Position numbers and translations under genes: made by a program. The notes under the pieces were generated by a model that ran no database searches, was not told the DNA's origin, and saw nothing but the letters and a program-made list of their open reading frames with translations. DNA of 64,000 nt from Pyrenula massariospora. Its lineage: Eukaryota > Ascomycota > Eurotiomycetes > Pyrenulales > Pyrenulaceae. Positions 32,863 to 46,119 of the stretch are shown here, in pieces; positions within the stretch are counted from its first letter, which is position 1, and each line of letters begins with the position of its first letter. The DNA lies in contig JAGFMI010000010.1 in the NCBI GenBank assembly GCA_021030905.1, positions 868,001 to 932,000 on the forward strand, in the 5' to 3' direction.

Positions 32863-33564
32863 GTTGGACGCGTGAGATTCTGAAAGATTGCACGATAGGA
32901 AAACGTGTCGCTCTCAACAGGACTTAAGACGCGTAGAGCTGATCACAACGAGATTAGGCAATTGACGCGTCTCCGACTCTCTGAATGGCTGGTAAGTGAC
33001 ATACAAGCTTGCGATGTCCTTAGAGTGATCAGTTCGGCATGGAAGCCGCGTATGCGAAGGTGATATAAATATGGGGAACTAAGGTGGAGCGAGCGAGATG
33101 GAGGGACAACATCCGCATTCTGGCCCCATTGGCTACTGCACCCTGGATCGGATCGACCCAGCGACCACATTCTTTCGTGCAGTCAGGGACGATGTAGATG
33201 ACTGTGGGCGCTAAGTTGACAACAATGAAGGAATGGGAAGAATCAAACCTTATGGTATAAATCTAATACAGAGTATCCGATGCTAGATAAGGGAACTCAA
33301 AACGTGCCTATGCTAGTGGCACGCTCTCTTCTTTGAACACTCAAACAACACGCACAGCGTCTCTGACATTCGCACTGTATAGCCGTTGTCTTGCTATTGA
33401 CAATGCCACCCAGAATGTTATTTTGCAATTGATGCCTTTTCAGACCGCCCAACACCTTGCTGAGATTCATGCTTCGAGAAGAAAACCCATTAAAAGCATC
33501 TATTTCCAAGACCTGATAAGAAACGAACAAGTGCCTCAACACGGTTTCATCTGGACTGCCACAC
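32863..33564. other. Intergenic region upstream of the Ash1-like gene
   Basis: Contains the Ash1-like promoter and the 3' side of the palmitoyltransferase gene. Short ORFs only. Confidence 0.45.
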
Positions 33565-35518
33565 TCATCTCGCTGGAGGTCTTTGAATGCGCCCTGTTGG
33601 GCCCTCGAACTTTTGTGCACCGACAGGCTTCAATTCCATACCACCTCCTTGCGCTTCCTCTACCAAAGGGGCTTGTCGGCGTCCTCTTCTTACCCCAAAT
33701 CTTTGGTCGCCTTCTTCATACCTTTTCTTGAAATGGAGATACGTAGGAGGTCGTGGCCTCGCAAGGACTGCAATGACATTCCTGAAGACACTGCCTTGGG
33801 TGAAAGGAAGATGCCGATCCGCTTTTGCAAATTTATGAGAATTCAGATACTCCCGGGTGGTTTCACCTTTGCCCATAAGAAAGAGATGGTAGCCCATGAG
33901 CGATGCAGGATAAGTGATCCCGATAACGCCATACCAAACCATAGCGAAGGGAGTCCGCCACTTGTTAATTGCACTTCCAAACGAAACACCTTGCTGCGAC
34001 CGGTATGCTAGGATGTGACACAGGCTGGCCCCGATGAGATAGAGACACAACACTGTGGCGGTTGTGACAAAGGTAAAGAAATACCGATAGTTTCTGCGTC
34101 CAACACAGTTATTGAGCCATACGCAATGGTGATCAAGAGTCTCCACGCAATTATCGCAGACTCTACAATGATAGCAACGAGGCGGCCGCCACATATTGCA
34201 CGTCTTGCAATACTTGACGGGGACATCCATTGCTGAAGTGTCAGACGTTGCTGATTTGACCATGACCCAATCGTTTGTAGGTGGACCAAGGGTGAGAGGG
34301 TCTTCGTGCGGGTCCGTAGGGGGAAATGGGTGAATATTTCGAGGGAAAATCTGAGAAAAGGACATTAGCGAGAGGCATTCTCCGGTAAGGAGACCAACTC
34401 ACTCCAGGGTCGACAAGCGACCCGTGCACAAAGGAAGAAAAGCATATGAAGTAAATATAGGCGAAGACTACGGGTATGGCTGGAGAAACATTGTGCCAAA
34501 GCCAAGGAGCACTGGTTGAGATTCGTTAGCACTGCACTGTACAATATCAGACGATCACCTACGAAAACACAAAGAAGAGCACACCAGGTACGACGACGAA
34601 AATGCCAGTAGCAATATTGACAGGCCGATCACGAGCGTTTTGAAGTCGACCGCCCCAGAAAAACAAAGTGTTCCCCTCAAAATATTCATAGTTCTTGCCT
34701 AGATTCGACTTTGAGGGAAACGGATCTGCGGGCTTGAATTCAGATTGACGGGGGGATGTGGTCTCTGACGACAAGATCTGGTGGCCTGCTTCAGTATGCT
34801 GTTGAGACTGTCTCTTTGTTCCAATGCTAAAGCCAGATCGAAAAGAGCGCGGAGACTTGGCCGGCGCCTCTGCAGCATTCGAGTTTTTTAGATTAAGATG
34901 CTGTGGCCGTGACTGCGTTGCTCTTGATCTGTTGCTGAGGAGGTTCACATTGTCGTCCAAGCTTCGTACAGTGCCATGGCCGGTTGGGCTGGTCGCCCTG
35001 TCTGCGAGGTCTTCAGTATATTCAGTACCTCTCGAGGGAGGAGGTTGAGTATCAGCTGTTGAATCTATGCGTGTCCTCGTTACTGTGGATAAGCTATGTC
35101 GCGGGTCAGTCCCCGTTTCACTTTGCCCATCGCCGGGCGGTTGCGCTGACGCAGTCGTGGCTGCTGTGATTGGTCTGCCTCCTCTCTGACGCTGTGCTTG
35201 CTGAGAGCTCATGGGCCTGAAGAAGGCAGCGGATGCTAGCGCTGGGACATGACTCCGGCTAGCTCGACTTATAGCACTTGGTGGTCTGCTGGAAGAAGTG
35301 TTTGTACCTGCTCCTATGGAGCTTCTGGCAATGACATCTTTAAGTGGTGGCCCTTTTCTCGATGCACGAGACGGCGTTGCTTGTGACTGGGTGGGGAGAG
35401 AAGAGCGCTTGGATTGAGAGGGAGTGGGATCTCCATCTTCCGAGATGGCGGAGGAAATGACGCTGTCTGGTCGATGACTGCCACTATGAGCAGTACTCGG
35501 CGGCGGTTGCGGATCCAT
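33565..35518 (-). CDS. erf2: DHHC palmitoyltransferase, Erf2 type
   Basis: Exons 34563-35518, 34403-34511 and 33565-34350 (introns of 51 and 52 bp) give 616 residues. A Ser/Pro/Thr-rich disordered cytoplasmic N-terminus of about 250 residues precedes the first membrane segments (NIATGIFVVVPGVLFFVF and PVVFAYIYFICFSS). DPGIFPRN leads to the zinc-binding DHHC cysteine-rich domain (YCKTCNMWRPPRCYHCRVC, then DHHCVWLNNCVG with the catalytic Cys) and two more membrane segments. Erf2 with Erf4/Shr5 palmitoylates Ras at the endoplasmic reticulum. The order DPG, DHHC-CRD, TTxE-like GETTREYL near the end is as in the family. Confidence 0.92.
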
Positions 35519-36025
35519 AACGAATGGAGGATTGGATCATTGAGGACTTGTAGAGGCGCCGAGAGGCATACTGCGCTGTGCTGATCAAGATAATTCCGAC
35601 GTAACAGTTTGCGCGAGACGACAATGTAGCAGATTTGTACACATCAGGCTCTCTTTAACAGGTAGGTGGCGTTCAAAGTACCAAGCGCGACTGGCAGGAC
35701 CAGAGAATGGACATGAAAAGTAAAATTACAATGCTTAGACAGAAAAGAAAGTGTAGTAGATCCAGCGCATACGCCTCTGCGCTCCAAGAAGTCAAAAGAA
35801 TGATGGCGCTCCTGTTCCCAAAGCCTCCGAGCCTGGGTCAGGGTGATGCATTGATCTCCAGGAACAGGGTTTCTCTTGCTACAGCCAATCAGCGAGCCCG
35901 CAACCTGACCTCATCGAGCTTTAGCTCTTGACCTCCAGTTCCGTCACATCAACTCGATCAATTAACCAGCAGAATCTTTGACCCGTCACAATCTACTTCA
36001 AACCCCTCAGAGACTTTTCTTGAAG
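35519..36025. promoter_or_regulatory. Divergent promoter region of erf2 and a small membrane protein gene
   Basis: 507 bp between two outward-facing starts. A CCAAT sequence (ACAGCCAATCAGCG) at about 35884-35888 in plus orientation is the only element I can name. Confidence 0.4.
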
Positions 36026-36541
36026 ATGTCAGTAGCGGCTAACGCTGCAAAGGCCGGTGCCCAACAACTCTCAAGGGCTGGAAGCAGAGATGCCGTGTTG
36101 AAAAAGGGCGCGAAGAGAGACCCCGAGCTCTACGTACGCATGCCATTCTCTCTCATCATGATCAGAGCTGACATGAATCTGCTAGGTTTTGCTGGGTATC
36201 ATGTCTGGTGCTTTCGGCCTTGCTGGCTATTACTTTGGCCGCAAGCCTACCTCTGCCACCTCCGAAGCTGGCGTATCAATTGCGAACAGTTCCATGCCCT
36301 GGCAAACCGATGACCCAAACCACGAAAGTGCCGACGTCGACCAGCACTACAAGTACCAATACCATCCAAGAGGTGATAGGAGCCAGGCACCGAAGAACGC
36401 ACCTAGTGCCTTGAACACGGTGATCGTACCGAACGTTACACTACCCAAGGTATTTCAACCCTAGAGAGCCCGCTGGACACTGCTAAAACTGCAAAGGATA
36501 TTCACGACGCACTCAACAAATGGGGAAAGGATGGATATTGA
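36026..36541 (+). CDS. Conserved small protein with one membrane segment
   Basis: Three exons, 36026-36133, 36186-36449 and 36497-36541, with introns of 52 and 47 bp, give 138 residues. A basic N-terminus (SRAGSRDAVLKKGAKRDPE) leads to one hydrophobic segment (VLLGIMSGAFGLAGYYFG, about residues 37-54), then a polar part ending VPNVTLPK-DIHDALNKWGKDGY. The last exon was placed by its phase-0 splice with branch site CTAAAAC; the stop-containing reading through the intron would lose this well-formed end. The layout resembles small inner-mitochondrial-membrane proteins of filamentous fungi. Function unknown. Confidence 0.8.
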
Positions 36542-36924
36542 CCGACGGTGACAGGATCCTTTGGTACAGGGGCGCTGCAATTGCATATTCTATAGAGAAC
36601 AATGCCTATCTCAATTCACAAAGTCATGATGCTTAATATGTTTGATATTTCGCTATTCTAGCTCTGTTTAAATCGCGCACTCACAAGTGGACAAACATTG
36701 CGCGTGTTTACCCTCGGGATTGATGGCCCGTGATCACCAATGACTCCCTTGCTTATGAACTAATCGACCAGGACGTTCTTGCAAGCCATTCTCAAAGGCC
36801 CAAGTGGGATGGAGGTTCAGAAGTTCCAGATGCCTCTTTCTATTTGGTACGAGAAAGGTATCTTGATTTTCAACATGGATCAGATGCGTCTGCTACAAGC
36901 ACCAACTCCATCCACAGAAATCGT
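36542..36924. other. Intergenic region between convergent genes
   Basis: 3' sides of the small membrane-protein gene and of med31. Nothing further seen. Confidence 0.45.
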
Positions 36925-37455
36925 TCAACCTGCGACTGGCGCGGCAGCAGCAGCATCATTCGTCACGCCCGTCCCGTTAGCTTCTTCGTTTGGCATAGCC
37001 TCTTCTTCCACGTTTTCCCCATCTTCCACAACCACAACATTCTCTCCACGCGCCAAAGCTTCAATGATAGCGGGTTTGATAATGTCTCTGCGAAAGTCCT
37101 CCTGCTGCAATAGTTCCAAGGCCCTTAGCGTCTGGCCTGGGTGCGTCAAATACCTGCTGTACTCTGGCGTCCGCCAATAGCTGTAAAGGTAGGCGAGATA
37201 GCGAGCAAATTGGTCGGCCTCTATATCTTCAGCCGGATCCGAAGAATCGGCCCGTGTCCTAGAACGAGAGGCGTCCGGCTTACGAATAAGCAGGTGTGGA
37301 TGGGTCATTGCTAAGTTTGACAAGTAGGACGGGTTTGAGAGCGCCAGGACAAATTCTAATTCGATCAAAAATCGAGGATCACTTGCAGGCGGAGGATGGG
37401 AAGTTTCTTGAGAGCGCATTGTCGGAGACGCTGGCGGCGTCGTTTGTGCGGCCAT
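36925..37455 (-). CDS. med31: Mediator complex subunit 31 (Soh1)
   Basis: Single exon, 176 residues. RFLIELEFVLALSNPSYLSNLA begins the Med31 helical domain at residue 28, and FARYLAYLYSYWRTPEYSRYL, HPGQTLRALELLQQEDFR and the rest complete it. Between the two halves is a polar insertion of about 30 residues (SRTRADSSDPAEDIEAD), which is usual in filamentous fungi, and a variable acidic/Ala tail follows. Med31 is part of the middle module of the Mediator coactivator of RNA polymerase II in the nucleus. Confidence 0.93.
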   Translation of the reverse strand: MAAQTTPPASPTMRSQETSHPPPASDPRFLIELEFVLALSNPSYLSNLAMTHPHLLIRKPDASRSRTRADSSDPAEDIEADQFARYLAYLYSYWRTPEYSRYLTHPGQTLRALELLQQEDFRRDIIKPAIIEALARGENVVVVEDGENVEEEAMPNEEANGTGVTNDAAAAAPVAG

Positions 37456-39380
37456 GGCAATTGTATCAAAGGCTTGAACAAGGGCTGGTACAGCACTTCA
37501 GAGCTCTTTGGCTGGGATTCATCTGCCTAAGCGTCAAGATCCTTCCGCATTGACGCTGTTAGAAGCGAAGTTCTCAGATTCTGCGGCTAGGAGACAGCCT
37601 TAGAGGTGAATAGTGGGCACCTCCGACGGACTCGCAACGTTGTTATCTCAAAGACATACCTGTCTGAGCATTGTTTGGGCAAATCGCTAAGCTGTATCAC
37701 GCTGAGGGCTGGATGAATGGAATGGTCGGAGTTCCTGCAAGGTACCAGATTTGGCCCTCCGCTGGTGGCTTGCAGAAATCCCAGCGATCTGGTAGGCTTG
37801 GATGAACTAGCGGCATCATCCCATTTCTACACGATCATTACGAAGGATGGCCAAAGTAGAGTCTCATTGGCGTTGAGAGATATGTTGCCAAAGCATGATG
37901 CAACCCAGCTATCTATGTGTCAAGGACACAAAGAGTTATCAGTTCGTGGGGAGTGACAAGGTTGTTGTAAGAGGAAACGGCCACTGTTGCGACGTGATCC
38001 TAGATAGGTTTCTGTCTGGCCACACCACAAAGTTCGCTCCAGGAGGAACAATGGGAGGTTCCGCGCATAAAGATGACGGGAGTTCATGCTCCTGGCCATT
38101 TCCGCATGGCTGTGGCTAATTGACTGCCGCCCCCCGACCATTTCTGGGCAATTGCACATGAACTGAAAATCTAATTGGCGCGAAGAGCAGCATGATGAGG
38201 GCCTAGAGGCCGTCGATCACCGCGGCTTTTAAGCGGCGAACCAAGGGATGGCCTTGGTGGGGGGTTTTAGTGGAAAGTGTAAGATAGAGGACTCGGGATG
38301 GTGGTGACAACATGGTCGACAGCCCAGCCTTGACTACTACTAAGAACAGGTATAGCTGAAGGCTGAGCGTGATATTGCCTTTGGGCCATTCCGATTGACC
38401 ACTGCAGGTGGCGGTGGAGGTGGCTGCTTGCGCGGTCCTGAAAAGGTCCGAGGAGAGGTAGAGAAGCAGGTCAATACAATTGCCGCCCATTATTACTATC
38501 ACAATCATTGTTACACAGCCCACGCAGCACCTTCCATGAAGATGTAGAGCGCAGTTGTCCCTTCTTGGTCCAGTGTTAGACAATTCTGGGGCCTTTTGCC
38601 CATCTCCATCTTACCTACCTTACTTCATCTAGCGCTCGATCTGGGCACGACGCCCAGCTCGGGTGTCCTCATCAGATATCCTACATTCCAGTGAAACACG
38701 CACTGCCTCTAATTTTGGATACGACACCATCGACCATATCTTATGCCTGCATCCACATTGGCGGTACCCTTCAGGTCCTCGATTACTGATTAGACAAACG
38801 AGGACGCATTGTTTCTAGAAGACTAGACGCCGCCCCTGATCCCGGCCCCGGCTCGAGCTGGTCAAATTGGGCTGGGGAGACGGCCATCGCACAACTCCAC
38901 CAACCGCTTCTCCCTCCCGTCTACCCCCGTAACGAAAGCCTCCCACCTCGATCGACTACCGACCTCCTTACAAGCCCGCAGCCCGACACACCCCCCTCTG
39001 CCAACCTTTTCTCCATCACTATCCACTCTTTTCATCCCTTCATACCTAGCATCCTTCCAACTTTTCAATCCACGCAAATACGCTTTTGAGATCCCCGGTC
39101 TGGGACTGGCTTCAGCTTGATTCGACGACAGGGGTGGAAGATAAGTGTTTGGCCCGCGCTCAAGGGCAACAACCATGGCCCTCTCACAGCCTGCACAACC
39201 CGGTACGTCACTTTCTGGGGGACCGTGAAGCGCTTTCCTGCACACGCGTGCCTACATGGTCCTCGCATGGTCATATGTCACTGCATGTTTCAAGTTCACC
39301 GGTGGCCCATGTCGCACATCCATTCCTCCTCCGCCCCCTTTCGAATTGACCTCAAAACTGTTGGATCCCAACTGATCTGA
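37456..39380. other. Long intergenic region upstream of pal1
   Basis: About 1.9 kb with the med31 promoter on the left and the pal1 promoter and leader on the right. The ORFs at 38203-38583 and 38862-39245 (minus) look like chance frames in C-rich leader DNA. No RNA gene recognised. Confidence 0.4.
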
Positions 39381-41023
39381 ATGTCGCTCCCTTTAGGCCG
39401 ACAGCCGTCTCCTCTCCTCTCCAACAACCCCTTCCGTAACCGTGCGGCTTCACCCACGTCCGCTACGAGTCCATCGAGTCCAGCTGCAGGGACTTTGATT
39501 GATCTTCAACCTTCACGCAATCCATTCCTTGACTCGACTGAGCACCCTTCATCCTCGAGAATGGATGCGCCGAACGGTAAATCTTCGCCGACTAAAGATG
39601 GGAGCACCACACAAACAACAGAACTTCTGGTATGTGTCTTGCAGCGTTCCTTTTTGTACTACGAATATTTTCTCCCACATACGCAAAGGTTCTCATATCC
39701 GATTCTAGGAGAATTTGACCTTAGACGAGAAACGCCCGCCTCCACCGTACACTGCTCGAAATGGCGCGAATGGGAAAAATGAGAATGTTCCTCCTCGGTC
39801 TCACGGTCGGATGGCACCCCCGCGTCACCATCCCGCACGATCCGCAGGTGAAGAGGAGCGTCGTCGGATGGGACATGGTAGGCCCAGAGGAGCTCCACCC
39901 GGTGAACGCAATATCTTCGATGATCCTCCTGATCGCCTGCGCGAGAGACGACCCCGACGTAATTCCGAGTCTTCAGCCGTTGAGCGATCGAGCAAGCTGC
40001 TGGACCCGGAAGACGAAAAACGACGTCAAGAGAGACGACGCAAAGAAGCTCGGCATAGGGAGCATAAGTCACACAAAGGCAGAGGACCTAACCGCAGGAT
40101 GGACATCATTGACAAATTGGATGTGACAAGTATCTATGGCACGGGTCGTATGTTTCTGAGGACCTTTATACGCGTCTATGCTGACCTCTGCAGTCTTCCA
40201 CCACGACGGCCCTTTTGATGCCTGCAATCCTCATCGCAATCGTAAAGGATCTCGAGCAGCTCCTATGCAAGCTTTCCCCAAAGACTCGCGGAACATGGCG
40301 CTCGGAGGAGCTGGCCCAAACAATTCGCATCTAGATCTCAACCAAATTCACGGAGTCACTGAACAGGGATTCAACGATTTCTCCAACACTGCCAGAGACG
40401 ACTACGCTGCCAGACCATACAACCCAGAAAGATCATACAGTCACGGTTTCAACGCGAACCAGAAAGCAGAGCCTGTTCACGGAGATGAGAGTATGGGTCT
40501 TGGAACGAGTACTTTCCTTGAGGGTGCCCCTGCCAGTCGTGCTGCGATCGAGCGTGGTGAAAGCGAACAAGAAGCTGCAATCGCTATGCAGAATGGCGCT
40601 GCTGGTGGTCTGGGTCGTAAGAAGAGTTTAGCACAGAAGATACGGGGCATCAATAACCGCGCCGGTTTAGGACGGTCTGGAATGAACTCGCCTGACTCTG
40701 GGATTATGGAGCGTACTATGAGTCCTACCAGTCCAGGCAGCGGCACGCCAGCGTCTGCCAAGAATGATAAAAATCCCTTCTTTAAGAACTACGACGCGGA
40801 GTACGAGAAGAAAGGCCAGCAGATTCGATTCGAGGAAGAGAAGATTGGTGGTCGTGAGCGCGCACCTAGCAGCCCTTCACACCCGGGTTTAGAAAGAAAG
40901 AATACGAACAATAGTATCGGAGGGGGCGAAGAATCGAAGACTGCCGGAGGGTTTCTCAATAGAGTGAAAAGCTTGCGAGGCCCGAAGAAACCACGCCCAG
41001 AACGAAGAGAGACAGCCGGATAA
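39381..41023 (+). CDS. pal1: Pal1-like cell morphology protein
   Basis: Exons 39381-39629, 39709-40147 and 40194-41023 (introns of 79 and 46 bp) give 505 residues. The N-terminus has NPF motifs (NNPFRNRAA, SRNPFLDS), which bind EH-domain endocytic proteins. A basic stretch (RRQERRRKEARHREHKSHKG) is followed by the Pal1 core RRMDIIDKLDVTSIYG, TGLFHHDGPFDACNPHRN and RAAPMQAFP, split by intron 2. The C-terminal half is disordered with NPFF. Pal1 proteins localise to endocytic coat patches and sites of polar growth. The CGTATGT splice site was selected over an upstream GTCGTA because it yields the conserved GLFHHDG. Confidence 0.92.
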
Positions 41024-41698
41024 GTGTGCTACTGGATAGACCCGTCCTGCGTCCCTGTCCGATTACTAGTACGATAATATGTTGGATAGCCTAGCGTGAC
41101 TGGCACTGGTCTCCGTACATTGTCTGACTTTGAAAGGTACTTACACACACCCGTGACAAGGCTTTGAGGAGGCTGGGCCACATTCCTTCAGGTTGGAATA
41201 TGGTGATGCTCACGATTGGATATGGCATTCCCTGGCGTTGCGCGTGTGGCAGGATAGACCGAGAAGGTCTGGGAACCCACATCGGCAGCCTTTCAGATGA
41301 CCTAAGCGCTCTCTCTACAACCTCTATTCCCTCATATCGCTCTGGCTAGCCTATGGATGCTCTCATTAAGGAAGCGAAATTCCTAAGTAGATCTCAATGG
41401 ACTTGTTTGGACAATTCAGTGACATGAACTGCATAGGTCTCTAAAGTAACGCATTTCATGTGGCTCAGTATACTACTAGACTTCATCCTTAGTTATGTCG
41501 TTTATGTATAAACCGCTTTGTTCACTCTGTCGATGCATTCCATGGGGGTTTTTCACATACGGGGGGGGGGGGGGACTTACCTAATTCTTGTAGACCCGCA
41601 GGATTTTTATTTCTGACCTCTCCCCACATCTCCGCCCCGCAAACAGATCTTCCCCTCCAAAGTTCCAGCCAGGCACACTTACAAATTGGCAATTACAA
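41024..41698. other. Intergenic region with a 14-G homopolymer
   Basis: Contains a run of 14 G at 41561-41574, about 125 bp before the PDCD5-family start, on the plus strand. Otherwise no gene. The G tract may be a promoter feature or a sequencing soft spot. Confidence 0.6.
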
Positions 41699-42426
41699 AT
41701 GGCTGACGACGAACTCGACCAGGCATGTGAGATCTAATTAGAAAGATGCTTTGTGTCGGTTTAGGACTGACCAGACTTTGTGGCAGATACGAAAGGCGCG
41801 GCTTGCGCAGCTGCAACAGCAACAAGGTGGCCGGGCTGGCGGCGGCGGTGGAGGAGGAGGGCAGGATGACGACGAGGAGAGGAAGTAAGTGGATTCGTCA
41901 AAGATTTATCCCATTGAAAGCCCACCCTTTGGCTTGAACGTCCCGAGAACATTCGTTCTGTGAACGACCGGCCTCTGGATAAAAATCCGTGCCATTTGCG
42001 CAACCCCCAAAAACAGCCCAGTCGGACGACCCAGCTTTCTCAACCCCCCCCTTCCTTCCCTCCTCCATACATTCCCCATCCCAAACTAACCACCTCTCCC
42101 AACCCCCCAGGTCCGCCGAGCGCGAAGCCCGCGCCTCGCTCCTCTCGCAGATCCTCGAGCCCCCGGCGCAGGACCGCCTGGGCCGCATCCGCCTGGTCAA
42201 AGAATCGCGCGCCACGGACGTCGAGAACCGGCTCATCATGCTCGCGCGGAGCGGGCAATTACGCCAGAAGATCACCGAGGAGCAACTGAAAGATCTGTTG
42301 GGGCAGTTGAACGAGGTGGAAAATACGAAGAAGGAGACGGTCGAGGTGAAGAGGAAGGTGGGCGGGAGGCGGTGGGACGAGGAGGAGGAGGATGAGGAGT
42401 TGGAGAGGATTTTGGCGGGGAGGTGA
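41699..42426 (+). CDS. PDCD5 / TFAR19-family DNA-binding protein
   Basis: Exons 41699-41722, 41787-41884 and 42111-42426 give 145 residues. The start MADDELDQ joins IRKARLAQLQQQ, the conserved PDCD5 N-terminal helix; then come a Gly-rich linker (seven Gly in a row), EREARASLLSQILEPPAQDRLGRI, the three-helix core (RLIMLARSGQLRQKITEEQL) and an acidic tail (DEEEEDEELERIL). The first intron must start with GC (CAG|GCATGT) to stay in frame; the nearby GTGAGA donor would break it. PDCD5 proteins bind DNA and prefoldin/TRiC-like partners and are linked to stress death. Confidence 0.85.
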
Positions 42427-42734
42427 CGCCGTTGTGGTTTTTGTGATTCTCTGGTTTGGGATATGGTAGGGGATGGAAGGGAATGGGGAAAAGGCCGGTG
42501 TTTGTTTGATACCCTAGGCGTGAAGGTACGCGATGTGAGGTTCATATTTAGACTGAAGAACATCATGCTTCGCAGCTTGCACCCTCCTGATGCTTGTACA
42601 TGTCTATGGTCTTTTTAATTACCGTTCACCTGCCTTCCAACATTTCTTCGTCTGAGACGCAAATCTGTTCAACCTCTTCAAAGAGCAACCAGTACAGATT
42701 CTTGAGATATTGCCCACCGTCCAACTTTCACTGT
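42427..42734. other. Intergenic region between convergent genes
   Basis: Short spacer between the PDCD5-family stop and the coq4 stop. Nothing seen. Confidence 0.5.
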
Positions 42735-43682
42735 TCACTCTCCCCCAGCGCCATCCCCCTCCCTCTTCCTCCTCGCCTCCTCCCTCACCCTCCTCCTCGT
42801 CTCCCTCAGATCCGGCGGCCTCTCGATCCCCAACCTCCCCCTCAGCACCTCAACCTCAGTCCCCAACTCCTCCTCCCAATAAACACACAACAAATCCCCC
42901 CCTCCCCAACCCGACCTCACCGCCCACGGCCCATACACCCGCCAAAACCTCTCCCTCTCCGCCCTCTTCAGCCCGACCACCGCACCCACCGCCAACCCAC
43001 ACATCGGCAGCCCCAGATTCGCAAACTCGAGCGCCTTCACCGCCACCTCCCCCTCCCTCACCACCGGCAACCCCGCCAGCACATGGTAGAAATCGTGACA
43101 CTCCCGATACCGCTGCAGCACGTACGCCTCCTCCCCCCCGCCTTGCACGTACCGCACCTCCGCCCGCGTGTCCGGACTCACACCCTCCCGCCGCAACCAC
43201 GCCGCGTACGCCCGCCCCAGCGTGCCCTCGCGCATCCCCTCCAGCCTCTCAACATCGAGGGATTGGCTCGTGATCCGGGGGCGCTCGCGCAGGATGCGGC
43301 GCCCCGTGGGGTCGAGGAGCATGCGGTCGCGGAGGCGGCGGAGGAGGGGGAGGGGCGTGGTGGTCTCGGCGCAGAGGGCGATCAGGTCGGCGCGGCGGGG
43401 GTTGAGGAAGGAGCCGATGGTGGAGCCGAGGGCGAGGAGGGCGCGGGAGGGTGGGGAGAGGGGGATGTGGGAGGGGTAGAAGGGTTGTTGGGGGTTGTTG
43501 TGGTGGTGGTCGAGGGAGAATGGACGGCGGCGGGGAGGAGGGATTGGGCTGGTTCTGTTGTGGTTGATTGAGGGAGGGGGGTGGTAGTGTCTTGTGGTGG
43601 TGTTTGCTGGTGTAAGGACATTCGGAGTTATAGAAAGGGATCTTGGTGAAGAGGAGGGCGGCCTGAGGTGGATGGGTGGCAT
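42735..43682 (-). CDS. coq4: Coq4, ubiquinone biosynthesis protein
   Basis: Single exon, 315 residues from the ATG at 43682; the frame is open further upstream but without an ATG. An N-terminal Pro/Ser/Arg/His-rich stretch without acidic residues fits a mitochondrial presequence. The body starts LSPPSRALLALGSTIGSFLNP and contains PRITSQSLDVERLEGM and CHDFYHVLAGLP, where the HDxxxH-type residues bind a metal. Coq4 organises the CoQ synthome on the inner membrane and is implicated in C1 decarboxylation and hydroxylation of the ring. The gene is strikingly pyrimidine-rich on the plus strand and so casts a long proline-rich shadow frame. Confidence 0.93.
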   Translation of the reverse strand: MPPIHLRPPSSSPRSLSITPNVLTPANTTTRHYHPPPSINHNRTSPIPPPRRRPFSLDHHHNNPQQPFYPSHIPLSPPSRALLALGSTIGSFLNPRRADLIALCAETTTPLPLLRRLRDRMLLDPTGRRILRERPRITSQSLDVERLEGMREGTLGRAYAAWLRREGVSPDTRAEVRYVQGGGEEAYVLQRYRECHDFYHVLAGLPVVREGEVAVKALEFANLGLPMCGLAVGAVVGLKRAERERFWRVYGPWAVRSGWGGGDLLCVYWEEELGTEVEVLRGRLGIERPPDLRETRRRVREEARRKREGDGAGGE

Positions 43683-44276
43683 CGTGGAGTGTCTTGAATA
43701 GACGGTCAGTGTCAGCAGGGCTGTAGCATTGTTTTGGCGTCGTGGAATTGTGAAAGTGTGGAAGTAGAGTCTGGATTGAAAATAGCTGTCTGGAGGAGCT
43801 TGGGAAAGTTTTCGGCAAGGATGCGGGGAGCTGCTGAAAGCTTTAGGTCGAGGGCTAGGGGGCTGCGTATGATCATGAACTACTCCACAAATACAGAAAC
43901 TACGCAAACTTAGTTCTAGCTATCCATTGCCGTCTTCGTCATACGTTCTTCGTTGATTAGGACTGAAGTATTTCGTGCATCCGCTCTTCTATTTTTATTG
44001 GCTGCTAGGAGAACAGGAATCTATGTACGAGACTCAAATAGTCCATCTCGTCCGCACTTTTGAACAAAGGAAAAGGTCTTAGCTGTCATGACAATGCCAT
44101 CATGAAAGCACCGCTAAAAGCAAGCCCACCAGAAATTGTTGCGACGAAGACAAGAGAAGAAAGATAAGCTGGACTGAAGAATGATTTCCAAGCTGGCGGC
44201 ACAGGTATGTGAAACCAGCCGAGTGTAACCACAATCCATCCCAAAAAACTTCACTTCCACCCTGTCCTGTACATAT
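43683..44276. other. Intergenic region between coq4 and tef1
   Basis: Promoter side of coq4 and the 3' untranslated region of tef1 (both minus strand). Nothing further recognised. Confidence 0.45.

Positions 44277-46119
<1,843 letters not shown>

Noticed and set aside
38203-39245. Minus-strand frames of 126 and 127 codons upstream of pal1
   Set aside because: No domain, poor composition and placed in C/T-rich leader DNA of pal1; treated as chance frames.
42594-43571. Long plus-strand proline/arginine-rich frame (325 codons)
   Set aside because: It is the complement of the very GC-skewed coq4 gene; composition is extreme and no domain is present, while the minus strand gives a perfect Coq4.
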